From contig CANMIX010000002.1 in assembly GCA_947497985.1 (NCBI GenBank), positions 248,001-312,000 on the forward strand: a stretch of DNA of 64,000 nucleotides, given 5' to 3'. Every line of letters begins with the position of its first letter. Positions within the stretch are counted from its first letter, which is position 1. The notes below the pieces were generated by a model. It saw only the letters and a list, made by a program, of their open reading frames with translations. It made no database searches and was not told where the DNA came from. Positions 53,196 through 62,593 of the stretch are shown piece after piece. The position numbers and the translations under genes are program-made. Source of the DNA: an uncultured Paracoccaceae bacterium. GTDB lineage: Bacteria; Pseudomonadota; Alphaproteobacteria; Rhodobacterales; Rhodobacteraceae.

Positions 53196-54467
53196 CTACA
53201 GTTTGAAGGGCAGATACAGTGCCAGATCGGGCAGCAGATAGAGCACCACCACGCAGATGATCATCAGGCCGAGGAACGGTAAGGCTCCGCGCGCCACATC
53301 CGTTAGCGAGGCCCGCGCTACCGATTGGATCACATAAAGGTTCAAGCCCACAGGCGGGGTGATCAAGGCGGCCTCGACCATCAACACGATGAAGATACCA
53401 AACCAGATCGGGTCAATGCCCAGCCCCAAAGCAGCCGGCAGCAGCACAGGCGTCATGATCAACACCATCGACAAAGCTTCCAACACCAGCCCCATCAGCA
53501 CCAGAACCACAGCCACCAGGATCACAAAACCCGCCGGGCCAGACACCGTGTCCGAGATGAACGCGCTGAGATCCTGTGGAATGCGATACAGCGCGATGGC
53601 CTTGCCAAAGACCTTGGCGCAGGCGACGATCATCAGAACCGCAACTGTGGTGGCCATGGAATTGATGGCCGCTTCCTTGAACCCTTTCCAGGTCAATGTC
53701 CGCAAGACAAAGGCGGTCAGAACGACCGATGCGGCAAATCCAATTGCAGCGGCCTCGGTCGGGGTAAAGATCCCGGTGTAGATGCCGCCCACCACAACCG
53801 CCGCCAATGACATGGACGGCACAATGCGCAGGGTTGCCCGCAGGCGTTTGGCCATTGGTGTTTTCTCTGACCGGCCCATCCCGTGATAGGCCGCATAGGC
53901 CATTGAATAGACACAGAACATCACCAACAGAAACAAGCCCGGTCCAATGCCGGCAAGGAACAGGGCAATCACCGATTCCTCGGTCACAAACCCATAGACG
54001 ATCATTGGGATCGATGGTGGGATCAGGATGCCCAAGGTGCCGCCCGCCGCCAACAGGCCATAGACGAATTTCTTGTCATAGCCGCGGTTGATCATCTCGG
54101 GGATCGCCACAGTGCCAATAGTCGCCGCTGTCGCCACAGACGAGCCTGAGATCGCGGCAAACAACCCGCAGGAAATCACGGTGGCCACAGCCAATCCGCC
54201 GGGCCAATGACCGACCCAGGCCTGAACGGCGGCATAAAGGTCACCGCCAACCCCGCCTTTGAGCAGGACGTTGGACATCAACAAAAACAGCGGCACCGCC
54301 AGCAGGATGAACCCATCCAGTGCCGACAACAGCCCCTGGGGGGCAATCAACGGTGACAGATCGGCAAAGAACAACATGCCAAGCCCGATGGAGCCAAGCG
54401 CCAGCGCCACCGGCACGCCAAACAACAAGAGCGCAAACAGAACACCAAGGATTAAGATAACGGTCAT
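53196..54467 (-). CDS. TRAP transporter, large permease (DctM family), second system
   Basis: A 423-residue channel subunit with about 12 membrane segments. Family segments include ATVISCGLFAAISGSSVATAATIGTVAIPEMINRGYDKKFVYGLLAAGGTLGILIPPSIPMIVYG. Its start overlaps the end of the DctQ gene (ATGA). It belongs to a separate TRAP system from the one at 50215-53107 and runs toward it on the opposite strand. Confidence 0.92.
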   Translation of the reverse strand: MTVILILGVLFALLLFGVPVALALGSIGLGMLFFADLSPLIAPQGLLSALDGFILLAVPLFLLMSNVLLKGGVGGDLYAAVQAWVGHWPGGLAVATVISCGLFAAISGSSVATAATIGTVAIPEMINRGYDKKFVYGLLAAGGTLGILIPPSIPMIVYGFVTEESVIALFLAGIGPGLFLLVMFCVYSMAYAAYHGMGRSEKTPMAKRLRATLRIVPSMSLAAVVVGGIYTGIFTPTEAAAIGFAASVVLTAFVLRTLTWKGFKEAAINSMATTVAVLMIVACAKVFGKAIALYRIPQDLSAFISDTVSGPAGFVILVAVVLVLMGLVLEALSMVLIMTPVLLPAALGLGIDPIWFGIFIVLMVEAALITPPVGLNLYVIQSVARASLTDVARGALPFLGLMIICVVVLYLLPDLALYLPFKL

Positions 54468-54958
54468 TCGTGCTCTCCTTCGGCAACGATTTCGCCCCGC
54501 GCGGCGCGCAGGGTTTCGATGCAGGCCTGTGCAAACAACAAGGCACAGCCCGCAGGGACCGCCATTTCGACGATCCAGATCGGCATGTTCAGTAGGGTTC
54601 CGGTGCTGCGGTTCAGGTGGATGCTGTCCAGGACAATGATTGCCCCCTGAAATCCGACGATGGCGGAAAACACCGCAACCACGCCCATGGCCGCTGTCTC
54701 AGATGCTGCGCGTGGCGCCCCTTTGAGGTGACCGATAATGGCGGTGATACGGATGTGACGGCGTTCGCGCAGGCACCAGGGGGAGGCCAGAAGCACCCCC
54801 CATAACAGGCACAGCTGGCTGAGTTCCGCCGCCCAGGATGTGGGCTGGACAAAGATATAGCGGGCCAGAACTTCATAGGTCAGCATCACACCGCTGAGCA
54901 CAAAGAGGCACGCCGAAAGACCCGCCATAGCGGTGATAAATTTCGAGAATATAGTCAT
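54464..54958 (-). CDS. TRAP transporter, small permease (DctQ family), second system
   Basis: A 164-residue protein with four predicted helices and the family segment LARYIFVQPTSWAAELSQLCLLWGVLLASPWCLRERRHIRI. It lies between the binding-protein and channel genes on the minus strand. A 60-base spacer separates it from the binding-protein gene, and the stop overlaps the DctM start by four bases. Confidence 0.88.
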   Translation of the reverse strand: MTIFSKFITAMAGLSACLFVLSGVMLTYEVLARYIFVQPTSWAAELSQLCLLWGVLLASPWCLRERRHIRITAIIGHLKGAPRAASETAAMGVVAVFSAIVGFQGAIIVLDSIHLNRSTGTLLNMPIWIVEMAVPAGCALLFAQACIETLRAARGEIVAEGEHE

Positions 54959-55018
54959 GAGATCTCCGATGATGAGGGCTGGTCAGATCCCACAGGACCC
55001 AACCAGCACAGCACCAAA

Positions 55019-56008
55019 TCAGTCTTGTTGCGCCGCCTTGAGGATCTGCGCCCCCAAGTCTCCGGCCTGGTCCAGGAAACTGTCGTAGACAGCGGCAGAG
55101 CTTGTACGCCAGGCCTCGATCTCGGTCGGGCTCAGCTCAACCACCTGCATGCCGTTTTCAACCGCGGCCGCATAGGCGTCGGCCTCGATGCTTTCCAGGT
55201 CGTTGCGCACAGAGATTTCAGCCTTGATCGCGGCATCCTTCATGATGGCGCGGTGGTCATCTGACAGTTCCGCCCACCAGTCCGAATTGGTCACCACCAC
55301 AAATTCAATGTCGGCGTGGTTGGTCACGGTCAACGTGTCCATCACCTCCCAAAGGCGGCGGGATTTGACGCCCGAAACACCGGTCATGCCGATGTCGACG
55401 GTGCCACGTTGATAGGCCAGATATTGTTCTGAGCCGGAAATCAACGTGGGCGCGCCGCCGTTCTCGGTCACAAAATCACCCAAGGTTTTGCCAAAGACGC
55501 GCGCCTTTTTGCCTTCCATGGTTTCCGGCATTCTGAGCCCGTCGCCCTTGGACAGCAAAATGGTGCCACCATAGGGCTGCCACCACAAAACCGTGGCACC
55601 GGTGTCTTTGATCGCGTCCTCAATCGGGGTGCGGACCGGGCTGCCGGGTTCGGTGGCTTTGCGGACTTTTTCCGGGGAATTAAACAGGAACGGCAGATAG
55701 AAAATATCCACCGCCGGGATGTAGCCGACATATTGCGTCAGCGAGACAACCCCCATTTCAATCGCGCCACTGCCCACCGCAGCGGGCACTTCCTTGTCGC
55801 GATACAGCTGGGCACTGTCATAGATCTGGATCTCGATTTCACCCTCTGACTGACGTTCAACCTCCTCTTTGAACAGCATCAGGTTTTGCCCAAGATGGTT
55901 CTTGAGCGGCAGTTGCAGCGTGATACGCGCTGTGACGTCGGCGGCAAAGCTTGTGCTGGCCATCAAGACAGCACATGTCGCGCCAAGTGCGGTTCCGGTT
56001 TTGATCAT
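55019..56008 (-). CDS. TRAP transporter, periplasmic binding protein (DctP family), second system
   Basis: A 329-residue exported binding protein. The signal peptide (about 1-22) ends in TSFAA; the mature part starts DVTARITLQLPLKNHLGQNLMLFKEEVERQSEGEIEIQIYDS. The ligand-binding Arg is likely in GKKARVFGKTLGDFV. I chose ATG 56008 because GGAGGAGG lies just upstream; the frame is open 13 codons further. No enzyme genes accompany this operon, so the ligand is unknown. Confidence 0.9.
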   Translation of the reverse strand: MIKTGTALGATCAVLMASTSFAADVTARITLQLPLKNHLGQNLMLFKEEVERQSEGEIEIQIYDSAQLYRDKEVPAAVGSGAIEMGVVSLTQYVGYIPAVDIFYLPFLFNSPEKVRKATEPGSPVRTPIEDAIKDTGATVLWWQPYGGTILLSKGDGLRMPETMEGKKARVFGKTLGDFVTENGGAPTLISGSEQYLAYQRGTVDIGMTGVSGVKSRRLWEVMDTLTVTNHADIEFVVVTNSDWWAELSDDHRAIMKDAAIKAEISVRNDLESIEADAYAAAVENGMQVVELSPTEIEAWRTSSAAVYDSFLDQAGDLGAQILKAAQQD

Positions 56009-56272
56009 TTTGTTCCTCCTCCGTTGATCGGCCGCACCGCAGATCAAGCGATGCTTAAAATTCCAATCATTAAAAACGCTACAGATCCGGCGGGGCAGGG
56101 ATGGCTTTCATCGTTCAGAACTTCGCCTTTTCCAGTCAGCCCGGGGGCAGGTTTTACACGCGGTTGTGACGCTACACTGCGCGAATTCCGGGTATGCATC
56201 GGGACAGATGTGCAGGGCTCGATGCGTTGGGCCCGATGCGCTGGGACTGTCATCACAGGCAAGGAGAGCAGG

Positions 56273-56977
56273 ATGCGTAAATTAGGTTTGAAACTTGTCG
56301 CGGGCGTTGTCGTCTTGGCGGGGGCTTATGCAAGTTATCACTTTACTCGCCCGCCGTTTTGGCAGACCGATACGCCGCTGCGTGCCTCATCTGGGCCGGT
56401 GGATCTGCTGGCGGATCTCAACCCGCAAGATCCGGACAACGGCTGGAAAGAGCGCAAGTTTTTCCGCATCACCCCCGCCGATTACCGCTTTGCCGACCAT
56501 GATGGCAGCCGCGCTTTGCGGTGTAGTACCGACAACAGCGCCTCTATTCTGGCATTGGATACCGATATCGCGGTGGCGGATCTGCCGATCCTGTCCTGGC
56601 GCTGGAAAGTGGTCACTCCGATTCAAAGCGACCTGGATGAGGCGACGCGCGAAGGCGATGATCACCCGATGCGGTTCTACATCCGTTTCGCCAATGAGAC
56701 GGGCGAGAGCAAAGGGGTTGAGATCATCTGGAGCAACCAGAAGTTTGAACCGGGCGGGTTCAAGATTATCGGCGATTTCTATCATCTGGTCGCCAATGGG
56801 CGGGACGAAAACGTCGGGACATGGCATGATCAACGGGTCGACCTTGCCCAGCTTTACACGGATATCGGCGGCACCGGCACGCCCAAGTTGGACGTCATCG
56901 GCTTCTTCTGTGACAGCGACAACACCGGCGCGCGCAGTGACGGCTATTTCGCGGATGTGCAGCTGCTGGAAGGTTAA
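56273..56977 (+). CDS. DUF3047 domain protein with N-terminal membrane anchor
   Basis: A 234-residue protein. Residues about 5-24 are a signal or anchor helix (LGLKLVAGVVVLAGAYASYHF). The rest is DUF3047: WKERKFFRITPADYRFADHDGSRALRC, LSWRWKVVTPIQSDLDEATREGDDHPMRFYIRF, then GFFCDSDNTGARSDGYFADVQL. Function is unknown; the beta-rich fold suggests a periplasmic binding role. ATG 56273 has AAGGAG upstream; the open frame goes on to 55886 but overlaps the divergent TRAP gene. It seems to be a single transcription unit. Confidence 0.82.
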   Translation: MRKLGLKLVAGVVVLAGAYASYHFTRPPFWQTDTPLRASSGPVDLLADLNPQDPDNGWKERKFFRITPADYRFADHDGSRALRCSTDNSASILALDTDIAVADLPILSWRWKVVTPIQSDLDEATREGDDHPMRFYIRFANETGESKGVEIIWSNQKFEPGGFKIIGDFYHLVANGRDENVGTWHDQRVDLAQLYTDIGGTGTPKLDVIGFFCDSDNTGARSDGYFADVQLLEG

Positions 56978-57034
56978 AAGCGTGCAACTGGTGAAGCTCG
57001 GACTTGGGGCTTCACCATGGCTCAGCTGCGGAGG

Positions 57035-57532
57035 TCACGCCTGTTGTAACTGTTTGTAAATGTGCGGTAACTTTGAAGGATCCGTCAGTTGTTCGGCCAG
57101 GATTTCGAGCTTTTGTGCAGGGCCGTAGATGACGATTTTACCTTGCAAATCGGATCCGTGCCGAGAGAGCTCAACCCGGTCGATGTCGGCAAAGGCGAGG
57201 GTAGAGAACGTGTCTGACTTTCCTTGAACCGGGGCGGAAACGGATGTGTCGGTTATTTCAATCTGGTGCAGTATCTTGCTTTTGCTCCACATGTTGAAAA
57301 CCCGGTACAATCCAATTGTCAGCGGTACGCCACAAAACAGAAGGTTGAGTGCAAAGCATTGATTTGGCACGCAGATTGCATGCCTTGGGGCCACAAACGG
57401 ATTTTGCCAGACCAAAAACGATAGCAAACCCGCGACAGCCAGCCAGAACAGCGCACCGTTCAGACCTGCCAGGCTTTGAGGTTTATAGGCATACAAAGAC
57501 TTTGGTTCCATTTGGCCAATATCAGTATCCAT
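57035..57532 (-). CDS. Membrane protein with a PH-like C-terminal domain, function unknown
   Basis: About 165 residues with two membrane helices (LNGALFWLAVAGLLSFLVW and FALNLLFCGVPLTIGLYRVF). The C-terminal part (LHQIEITDTSVSAPVQGKSDTFSTLAFADIDRVELSRHGS) reads like a bacterial PH-type beta domain. ATG candidates at 57541, 57532 and 57511 have no strong ribosome site, so the start is uncertain. The upstream open frame overlaps the next gene and is Arg-rich. It is on the same strand as, and about 60 bases after, the YHYH gene. I do not recognise a function. Confidence 0.6.
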   Translation of the reverse strand: MDTDIGQMEPKSLYAYKPQSLAGLNGALFWLAVAGLLSFLVWQNPFVAPRHAICVPNQCFALNLLFCGVPLTIGLYRVFNMWSKSKILHQIEITDTSVSAPVQGKSDTFSTLAFADIDRVELSRHGSDLQGKIVIYGPAQKLEILAEQLTDPSKLPHIYKQLQQA

Positions 57533-57594
57533 CCTTGGCATTGCAACGCGGGGGCGTGGAAAAATTTCGACATGATGCCGCCCGCACACCTGCG

Positions 57595-58731
57595 CTAACG
57601 ACGGCGGGGCATTGCCGCTTTTAGAGCGTCGAGGGACACGCCCAGGCGGTCTGCCACTCGGGTAAGTTCGGCTCTGGGACCGCCTTCCAAACGCAGTGCA
57701 CGGCGCAGATCTGTCGCTTCGATACCGAGTTCTGCGGCAATGGCCTGAAAATCCGGACCGGGTCTGCCTGACCTCCTTTGATCGCGAGCGGAGCCGATGC
57801 CTTTTTCGGCCGTTGTGGTGAAATTGTTCCGGGCCACCACACCAACCAGACATTTCGGCAGGTTGGGGAAATTGTCGCTGGCGTGATAGTGGTAGACCTC
57901 GCCCGGCTGTCCCGGCACCGGGCCCACATGACCTCCACAGGCATCAAGGCCGGTGGGGGTGGTGCCATCTGCCTCTCGTGAGCCATAAATCGCAAAGCCA
58001 TCAAACGCATAGGCAAATTGCGCGGTGGCATCCTGACCGACATTGACGCAGCTGGCATCGACGCCCTGGTTTGCAAAAACGGAATTGATGTCGGTGGCTG
58101 TGGCGTGCCAGTGGTACCAACCGCCGGGATCCACATGGCCGCCGCAGGTGTCCAGAGCTGGCATGTGCCCGGTTTCCAACACCGACGGTGCATCCGCAAA
58201 GATCGGCACGCCGTCCAGGGCAATGCCAACCTTGGCCACGGTGCCAAGGGGCGTTGGCGCCGTGGCCATCACCGGGTCTGTTGGGATCAGCATCGTCATC
58301 TCGACCGAGGTATCCGCACTGCCGGCAATACATTCATGCGTGGCATCCGGCCCTTCAATGCGGATGTCAAAGACGTTTACGACACCCTCGTCATCGTAGA
58401 ACACATAGCCCAGCTCGGCCAACATCTTGAGATAGAGACCGTCGATCCGGTAAAGGCCGGCGTTGTCGCCGTCCCAGCTCCAGATACCGCCCACCTCCTC
58501 CAATGTGGCGGGGCAAAACGGGCCAATGTCCAGCGTCTCGGGCAAATACTGCACCGTATAAGACATGCAATGCGCCCTATCGCCATTTTCCAACGTGCAG
58601 TCGACCAGGGTGCCGGTGTCCACCAAAGCGTCACCGGTCAGGCGATCCGCGTCCCCATGGGCGTGTGCCATCATGGGCGCGGTACAGGACAGAGCCGCGG
58701 CGGCGAGGAGGTGAAATGCTGGCGTGCGCAT
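57595..58731 (-). CDS. Exported YHYH-domain protein
   Basis: A 378-residue protein with a signal peptide (about 1-24, ending MMAHA). The YHYH motif is in GEVYHYHASDNFPN, and a related GGWYHWHATATD occurs about 80 residues earlier, with DACGGHV or DTCGGHV before each. Four or more conserved Cys and many His suggest a disulfide-bonded, possibly metal-binding fold. The C-terminal about 60 residues form an alpha-helical tail with two LGIEATDLRRAL / LGVSLDALKAAM repeats. Function is unknown; these proteins are secreted. Confidence 0.8.
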   Translation of the reverse strand: MRTPAFHLLAAAALSCTAPMMAHAHGDADRLTGDALVDTGTLVDCTLENGDRAHCMSYTVQYLPETLDIGPFCPATLEEVGGIWSWDGDNAGLYRIDGLYLKMLAELGYVFYDDEGVVNVFDIRIEGPDATHECIAGSADTSVEMTMLIPTDPVMATAPTPLGTVAKVGIALDGVPIFADAPSVLETGHMPALDTCGGHVDPGGWYHWHATATDINSVFANQGVDASCVNVGQDATAQFAYAFDGFAIYGSREADGTTPTGLDACGGHVGPVPGQPGEVYHYHASDNFPNLPKCLVGVVARNNFTTTAEKGIGSARDQRRSGRPGPDFQAIAAELGIEATDLRRALRLEGGPRAELTRVADRLGVSLDALKAAMPRRR

Positions 58732-58997
58732 CGGTTTCGTCCTTTGGTCATGAGCCTTTAAACGTTAACGTCCCACGCGCCTAACTCCGTCGCAACCGTG
58801 TCCCCAAAGCCCTTTTTTCAGCGCGGTCACGCCGAAACTGCCCAGCCTTTGCGGGTGGGGGCCCGTGTTGTGTTGTTTCATTAACGTCGCAAGAGGTCGG
58901 TTTTGTTGCCTTTTGCGTCGGATGGATTTGGCGCGTGCCCCAGCGGTTTCGGCATAAATGAGATCAAAGGATTCTCTATTTCGCGGAGTGCGGCAGA
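58732..58997. other. Divergent intergenic region before the dimethylglycine-dehydrogenase-like gene
   Basis: 266 bases between divergent genes with no convincing coding frame. It should contain promoters for both the YHYH and the flavoprotein genes. Confidence 0.4.
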
Positions 58998-61505
58998 ATG
59001 AAGACGCAGGTCAAAGCCCTTGTTGTTGGCGGCGGTGCCATTGGTACCTCGATCGCCTACCACCTGGCCAAAGCAGGTTGGGACGATGTCATGCTGATTG
59101 AACGGGACGAGCTGACGTCTGGTTCCACATGGCACGCCGCCGGCTTGCTGCCGCTGTTCAACATGTCCTATGCGACAACCCACATCCACAAATACTCGGT
59201 CGATTTCTACAAACAGCTGGAAGAAGAGACCGGCCTGAACGCAGGCTTTGCGGTCGTCGGTAACCTGCGCATGGCGCAGACGCAGGAGCGTATGGATGAG
59301 TATATGCTCTATGCCTCCACCGCCGAAACCTGCGATGTGGCCTATGAATGGCTGACCCCGGATCAGATCAAGGAACGCTGGCCGCTGATCGAAACCAGCG
59401 ATCTGAAGGGGGCGATTTACCACACCGAGGATGGCTATATTAACCCGGCCGATGTGACCCAGGCGATGGCCAAAGGTGCCCGCCAACGCGGTGTTGATAT
59501 TGTCCGCAAGATGCAGGCCGACTCCTTCCACTGGACCGGCACCCATTGGGAAGTCACCTGCACCAAGATGGTGGAAAAGGGCGGCAACCTGGTGCCGTCG
59601 GACGAGCAGATCGTGATTACGGCGGAACATGTCGTGACCGCCTCCGGGAACCACGCGCAGCGCACCGCCCAGATGCTGGGCATCAAAATGCCTGCGATTC
59701 CCGTGGAACACACGTTCATCGTGATGGACAAAGACCCCGAGCTGGTCAAATGGCGCGAGGCCGGCAACCCCGAGCACCCGGTTGTGCGTGACGCGGACAA
59801 GGAATCCTATGCCCGTGAAGAACGTGGCGGCTGGATCCTTGGCATCTATGAACACGGCGCGCCTGCACGGTTCGAATACGGCGTGCCGGACAGCTTCCGC
59901 GCCGATCTCTTCCCGCTGGATCTGGACCGGATCGCCGAACAATATATGGCGATGACCGAACGCGTGCCATCCTGTGCAGAGTCGGGTCTGAAGGATGATT
60001 TCAACGGACCGATTTGCTACACACCAGACGGCAACCCGCTGGTGGGCCCTGCACCGGGTCTGCGCAATATGTGGCTGGCCGAAGGCTTCTCCTTCGGGAT
60101 CACCGCGGCGGGCGGCACCGGGTATTACCTGGCGCAGATGATGGTCGATGGCGAGGCCGAGATCGACATGGCGTCGCTGGATCCGAAACGGTATTCCTCT
60201 AACTGGATGACGACCGAGTTCGCAGCGCGCAAGAACGAAGAATGCTACGAACACGTCTATATCCTGCACCACCCGGATGAAGAACGCCCGGCCTGTCGCC
60301 CTCTGCGCACCTCGCCCGCGTTTGACCGCCAAAAAGCGCGCGGCGCACAATTTGGTTGGGTCAACGGGTGGGAACGCCCGAACTACTTTGGCCCCCTCGA
60401 TGCGCCGGATAACTTCGACGAGGAAAGCCGCTCGTTCCGCCGGGGCAAATGGTGGGAATACTCCGTCGAAGAAGCCAAAGCGATCCGCGAAGGCGTGGGC
60501 TTGATCGACGCAACCGCATTCACCAAACATGTGGTCAAAGGGCCCGGTGCGACCGCGTTCCTCGATTGGTTCACCTGTAACAAGCTGCCCAAGGTCGGCC
60601 GCATCAACCTGACCTATGCGCTGACATCGGCGGGCACCACCCGCACCGAATACACCATCGTGCGCAATGGCGAAAACTCCTATTACCTCGTCTCTGCCGG
60701 GGCTTGGACCGAGTATGACGCAGACTTCCTGCGCAAGGCGGCCGAGGATAAGATGGAGGAATTCGGCTATATCGAGATCCAGGATGTGACCACGCAATGG
60801 GGCGTCTTTGCCATCGCAGGTCCAAAGTCCCGCGATGTTCTGGCCGAGGTGATCAAGGACGCAGATCCAGCAACCGCCCTGTCCAACAAACGCTTCCCGT
60901 GGCTGTCGGCCAAGCAGATCGAACTGGGCATGTGCCCGGTGAATGCGATCCGCGTGGCCTATACCGGCGAACTCGGCTGGGAGCTGCACCACCCGATCGA
61001 GATGCAGAACTATCTGTTTGATCTGTTGGAAAAAGCCGGTGAAAAGCACGGCATGAAGCTGGTCGGCGCACGGGCGCAGAACTGGTTGCGTCAGGAGAAA
61101 TCCTATCGCGCCTTTGGCACCGAGCTGGGCCGCGACGCGACCCCGGCCGAGGCCGATCTGCCGCGCTTTATCGATCTGGAGAAGGACTTCCACGGCAAGG
61201 AAGCAATGGTCGAGAAGGGCGTGCGCGTTAAATGCTGCACGCTGCTGATCGACGGGCCAGAGGACGCAGATCCTTGGGGCCGCGAAGCGCTTTATACGCT
61301 GGATGGCACCCGCGTTGGGCGCTTGACCTCGGGCGGCTATTCCGTGGCCTTTGAGAAATCCATCGGCATGGGCTACCTGCCGCCAGAACTGGCGGTGGAA
61401 GGCACCAAGCTGCAGGTCAAAATGCAGGATAAACTGTGGGATGCAACTGTCACTTGTGACAGTCCTTATGATCCCAAAAACGCAACCATTCGCAAGGACG
61501 GTTGA
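58998..61505 (+). CDS. Dimethylglycine dehydrogenase-like FAD/aminomethyltransferase fusion
   Basis: An 835-residue two-part enzyme. Residues about 6-380 are a DAO-type FAD domain (ALVVGGGAIGTSIAYHLAKAG), with His46 in SGSTWHAAGL, the residue that carries covalent FAD in dimethylglycine dehydrogenase. Residues about 430-820 are a GcvT folate domain (GVGLIDATAFTKHVVKGPGA, then NAIRVAYTGELGWELHHPIEMQNYLFDLL). It would demethylate a methylated glycine and pass the C1 unit to tetrahydrofolate. Sarcosine or a related N-methyl compound is also possible. A strong terminator follows; no other choline or betaine gene is adjacent. Confidence 0.87.
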   Translation: MKTQVKALVVGGGAIGTSIAYHLAKAGWDDVMLIERDELTSGSTWHAAGLLPLFNMSYATTHIHKYSVDFYKQLEEETGLNAGFAVVGNLRMAQTQERMDEYMLYASTAETCDVAYEWLTPDQIKERWPLIETSDLKGAIYHTEDGYINPADVTQAMAKGARQRGVDIVRKMQADSFHWTGTHWEVTCTKMVEKGGNLVPSDEQIVITAEHVVTASGNHAQRTAQMLGIKMPAIPVEHTFIVMDKDPELVKWREAGNPEHPVVRDADKESYAREERGGWILGIYEHGAPARFEYGVPDSFRADLFPLDLDRIAEQYMAMTERVPSCAESGLKDDFNGPICYTPDGNPLVGPAPGLRNMWLAEGFSFGITAAGGTGYYLAQMMVDGEAEIDMASLDPKRYSSNWMTTEFAARKNEECYEHVYILHHPDEERPACRPLRTSPAFDRQKARGAQFGWVNGWERPNYFGPLDAPDNFDEESRSFRRGKWWEYSVEEAKAIREGVGLIDATAFTKHVVKGPGATAFLDWFTCNKLPKVGRINLTYALTSAGTTRTEYTIVRNGENSYYLVSAGAWTEYDADFLRKAAEDKMEEFGYIEIQDVTTQWGVFAIAGPKSRDVLAEVIKDADPATALSNKRFPWLSAKQIELGMCPVNAIRVAYTGELGWELHHPIEMQNYLFDLLEKAGEKHGMKLVGARAQNWLRQEKSYRAFGTELGRDATPAEADLPRFIDLEKDFHGKEAMVEKGVRVKCCTLLIDGPEDADPWGREALYTLDGTRVGRLTSGGYSVAFEKSIGMGYLPPELAVEGTKLQVKMQDKLWDATVTCDSPYDPKNATIRKDG

Positions 61506-61542
61506 TCCCAATGGGTCGACGGCCGTCTTAACACCCAGAGAG

Positions 61543-61571
61543 GCCCCGGTTCGAAAGAGCCGGGGCTTTTT
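61543..61571 (+). terminator. Rho-independent terminator after the flavoprotein gene
   Basis: GCCCCGGTTC (61543-61552) pairs with GAGCCGGGGC (61557-61566) with one G-U pair and a GAAA tetraloop, followed by five Ts. Confidence 0.92.
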
Positions 61572-61686
61572 GCGGCGCACTCATCCGGTGCTTTCTTCAG
61601 TCCGCACCTGTTTCGCATCATTGTGATGCCCTGCCTGTGGCACTTGGCGTTTAAGTGTCAGATGTCGAATACAAAAGGGCATTTCT

Positions 61687-62085
61687 GTGAGATACGTATT
61701 AGGGATTTTGGTGGCGCTCTCCATGGTGGGATGCAGCGCGCATGGATACAAACATGAGGTTGCTCCAGACCTTGTCGTGCTTGAAGTCAGCCACGGCAAC
61801 AGGGTCAAGGGACGCTATGATCCTGGTGATTTTGGCTTTGTGGCAATCCAAAGCATGGCTGCGTTGGCCTGTGCGAGCGCTTCAATTACAAACTATGCCG
61901 AGACACAGGCGCGCAATGGCGACCGGCTGGTGGAGGCACAGTGTAACGGGGTCGCGGCCTATGACCCGGGCTCGGAACTGACGTTCCTGTGGCGCGATGC
62001 AGACAGCGTTGATTTGCTCGCCTTGGTCAGCCAGGACGGCCAACGCTGGCGGTTTCGTCGCATCTTGCCGATCGCACCCCTGTGA
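61687..62085 (+). CDS. Small lipoprotein, function unknown
   Basis: A 132-residue protein from a GTG start. The N-terminus (MRYVLGILVALSMVGC) is a lipoprotein signal with the lipobox SMVGC, so the Cys at residue 16 is probably acylated. The remainder shows no domain I recognise; it has a central AALACASASITNYAETQARNGDRLVEA stretch likely to be helical and a C-terminal beta-rich part. It stands alone after a terminator and converges on the next minus-strand gene. Confidence 0.7.
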   Translation: MRYVLGILVALSMVGCSAHGYKHEVAPDLVVLEVSHGNRVKGRYDPGDFGFVAIQSMAALACASASITNYAETQARNGDRLVEAQCNGVAAYDPGSELTFLWRDADSVDLLALVSQDGQRWRFRRILPIAPL

Positions 62086-62133
62086 CATCGCGCCCCGGTT
62101 ACAAGGGCGCCGCGGGTTGAACCTTGGATGGGA

Positions 62134-62511
62134 TCAACGCTCTTCGGCGCGGCAAATCTCATCGTAGCGATCCATGACTTCGGCGGCGTGTGCCATAACA
62201 TGGGGGCCGCTGACCTGGGTCGCGAGGGTCATCAACTCTGCCAGTTGATCCCGACTAAAACCGCAATAATGCAGGATTCGAAGCTGAGGCAAAAAATAAT
62301 GACTTTGCCCAGTGGTCACCGCCAAAGACAGCAGCGCCAGCGCCTGCTCATACGGGCCGATCCCCTTGGTAGACGATGACTGAGCCTCCTCTGCCAAGAT
62401 CGAGGTTGTCTGCGTCTTAGTTGACCCTGCATGCAAATCCAAGGTGGTGGTCGGCGCTGGGTCGACAAGGCGCAGATGGGGCCGGGATGTGGAGTGTTTC
62501 TTGTGCTTCAC
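62134..62511 (-). CDS. Small protein resembling a carboxymuconolactone decarboxylase-like domain
   Basis: About 125 residues from GTG 62511, which has AAGGAG about nine bases upstream; the longer open frame is an extension into the next gene. Residues about 50-115 (YEQALALLSLAVTTGQSHYFLPQLRILHYCGFSRDQLAELM) resemble the CMD/AhpD helical fold, but the usual CxxC redox pair is absent. The first 45 residues are polar and probably disordered. The role is unknown. It shares the strand with the DUF938 methyltransferase just upstream. Confidence 0.55.
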   Translation of the reverse strand: MKHKKHSTSRPHLRLVDPAPTTTLDLHAGSTKTQTTSILAEEAQSSSTKGIGPYEQALALLSLAVTTGQSHYFLPQLRILHYCGFSRDQLAELMTLATQVSGPHVMAHAAEVMDRYDEICRAEER

Positions 62512-62593
62512 AGTGATCTCTCCTTGGGTCTTGCGACGCAGGTTCAGCGTGGGCAGAAAATGACAGGGTGGTCTTTGAGGGTGATCAGTCGGC

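Noticed and set aside
58881-61580. 899-codon open frame on the minus strand
   Set aside because: It is the reverse shadow of the dimethylglycine-dehydrogenase-like gene, has a His/Arg-rich composition and no motif.
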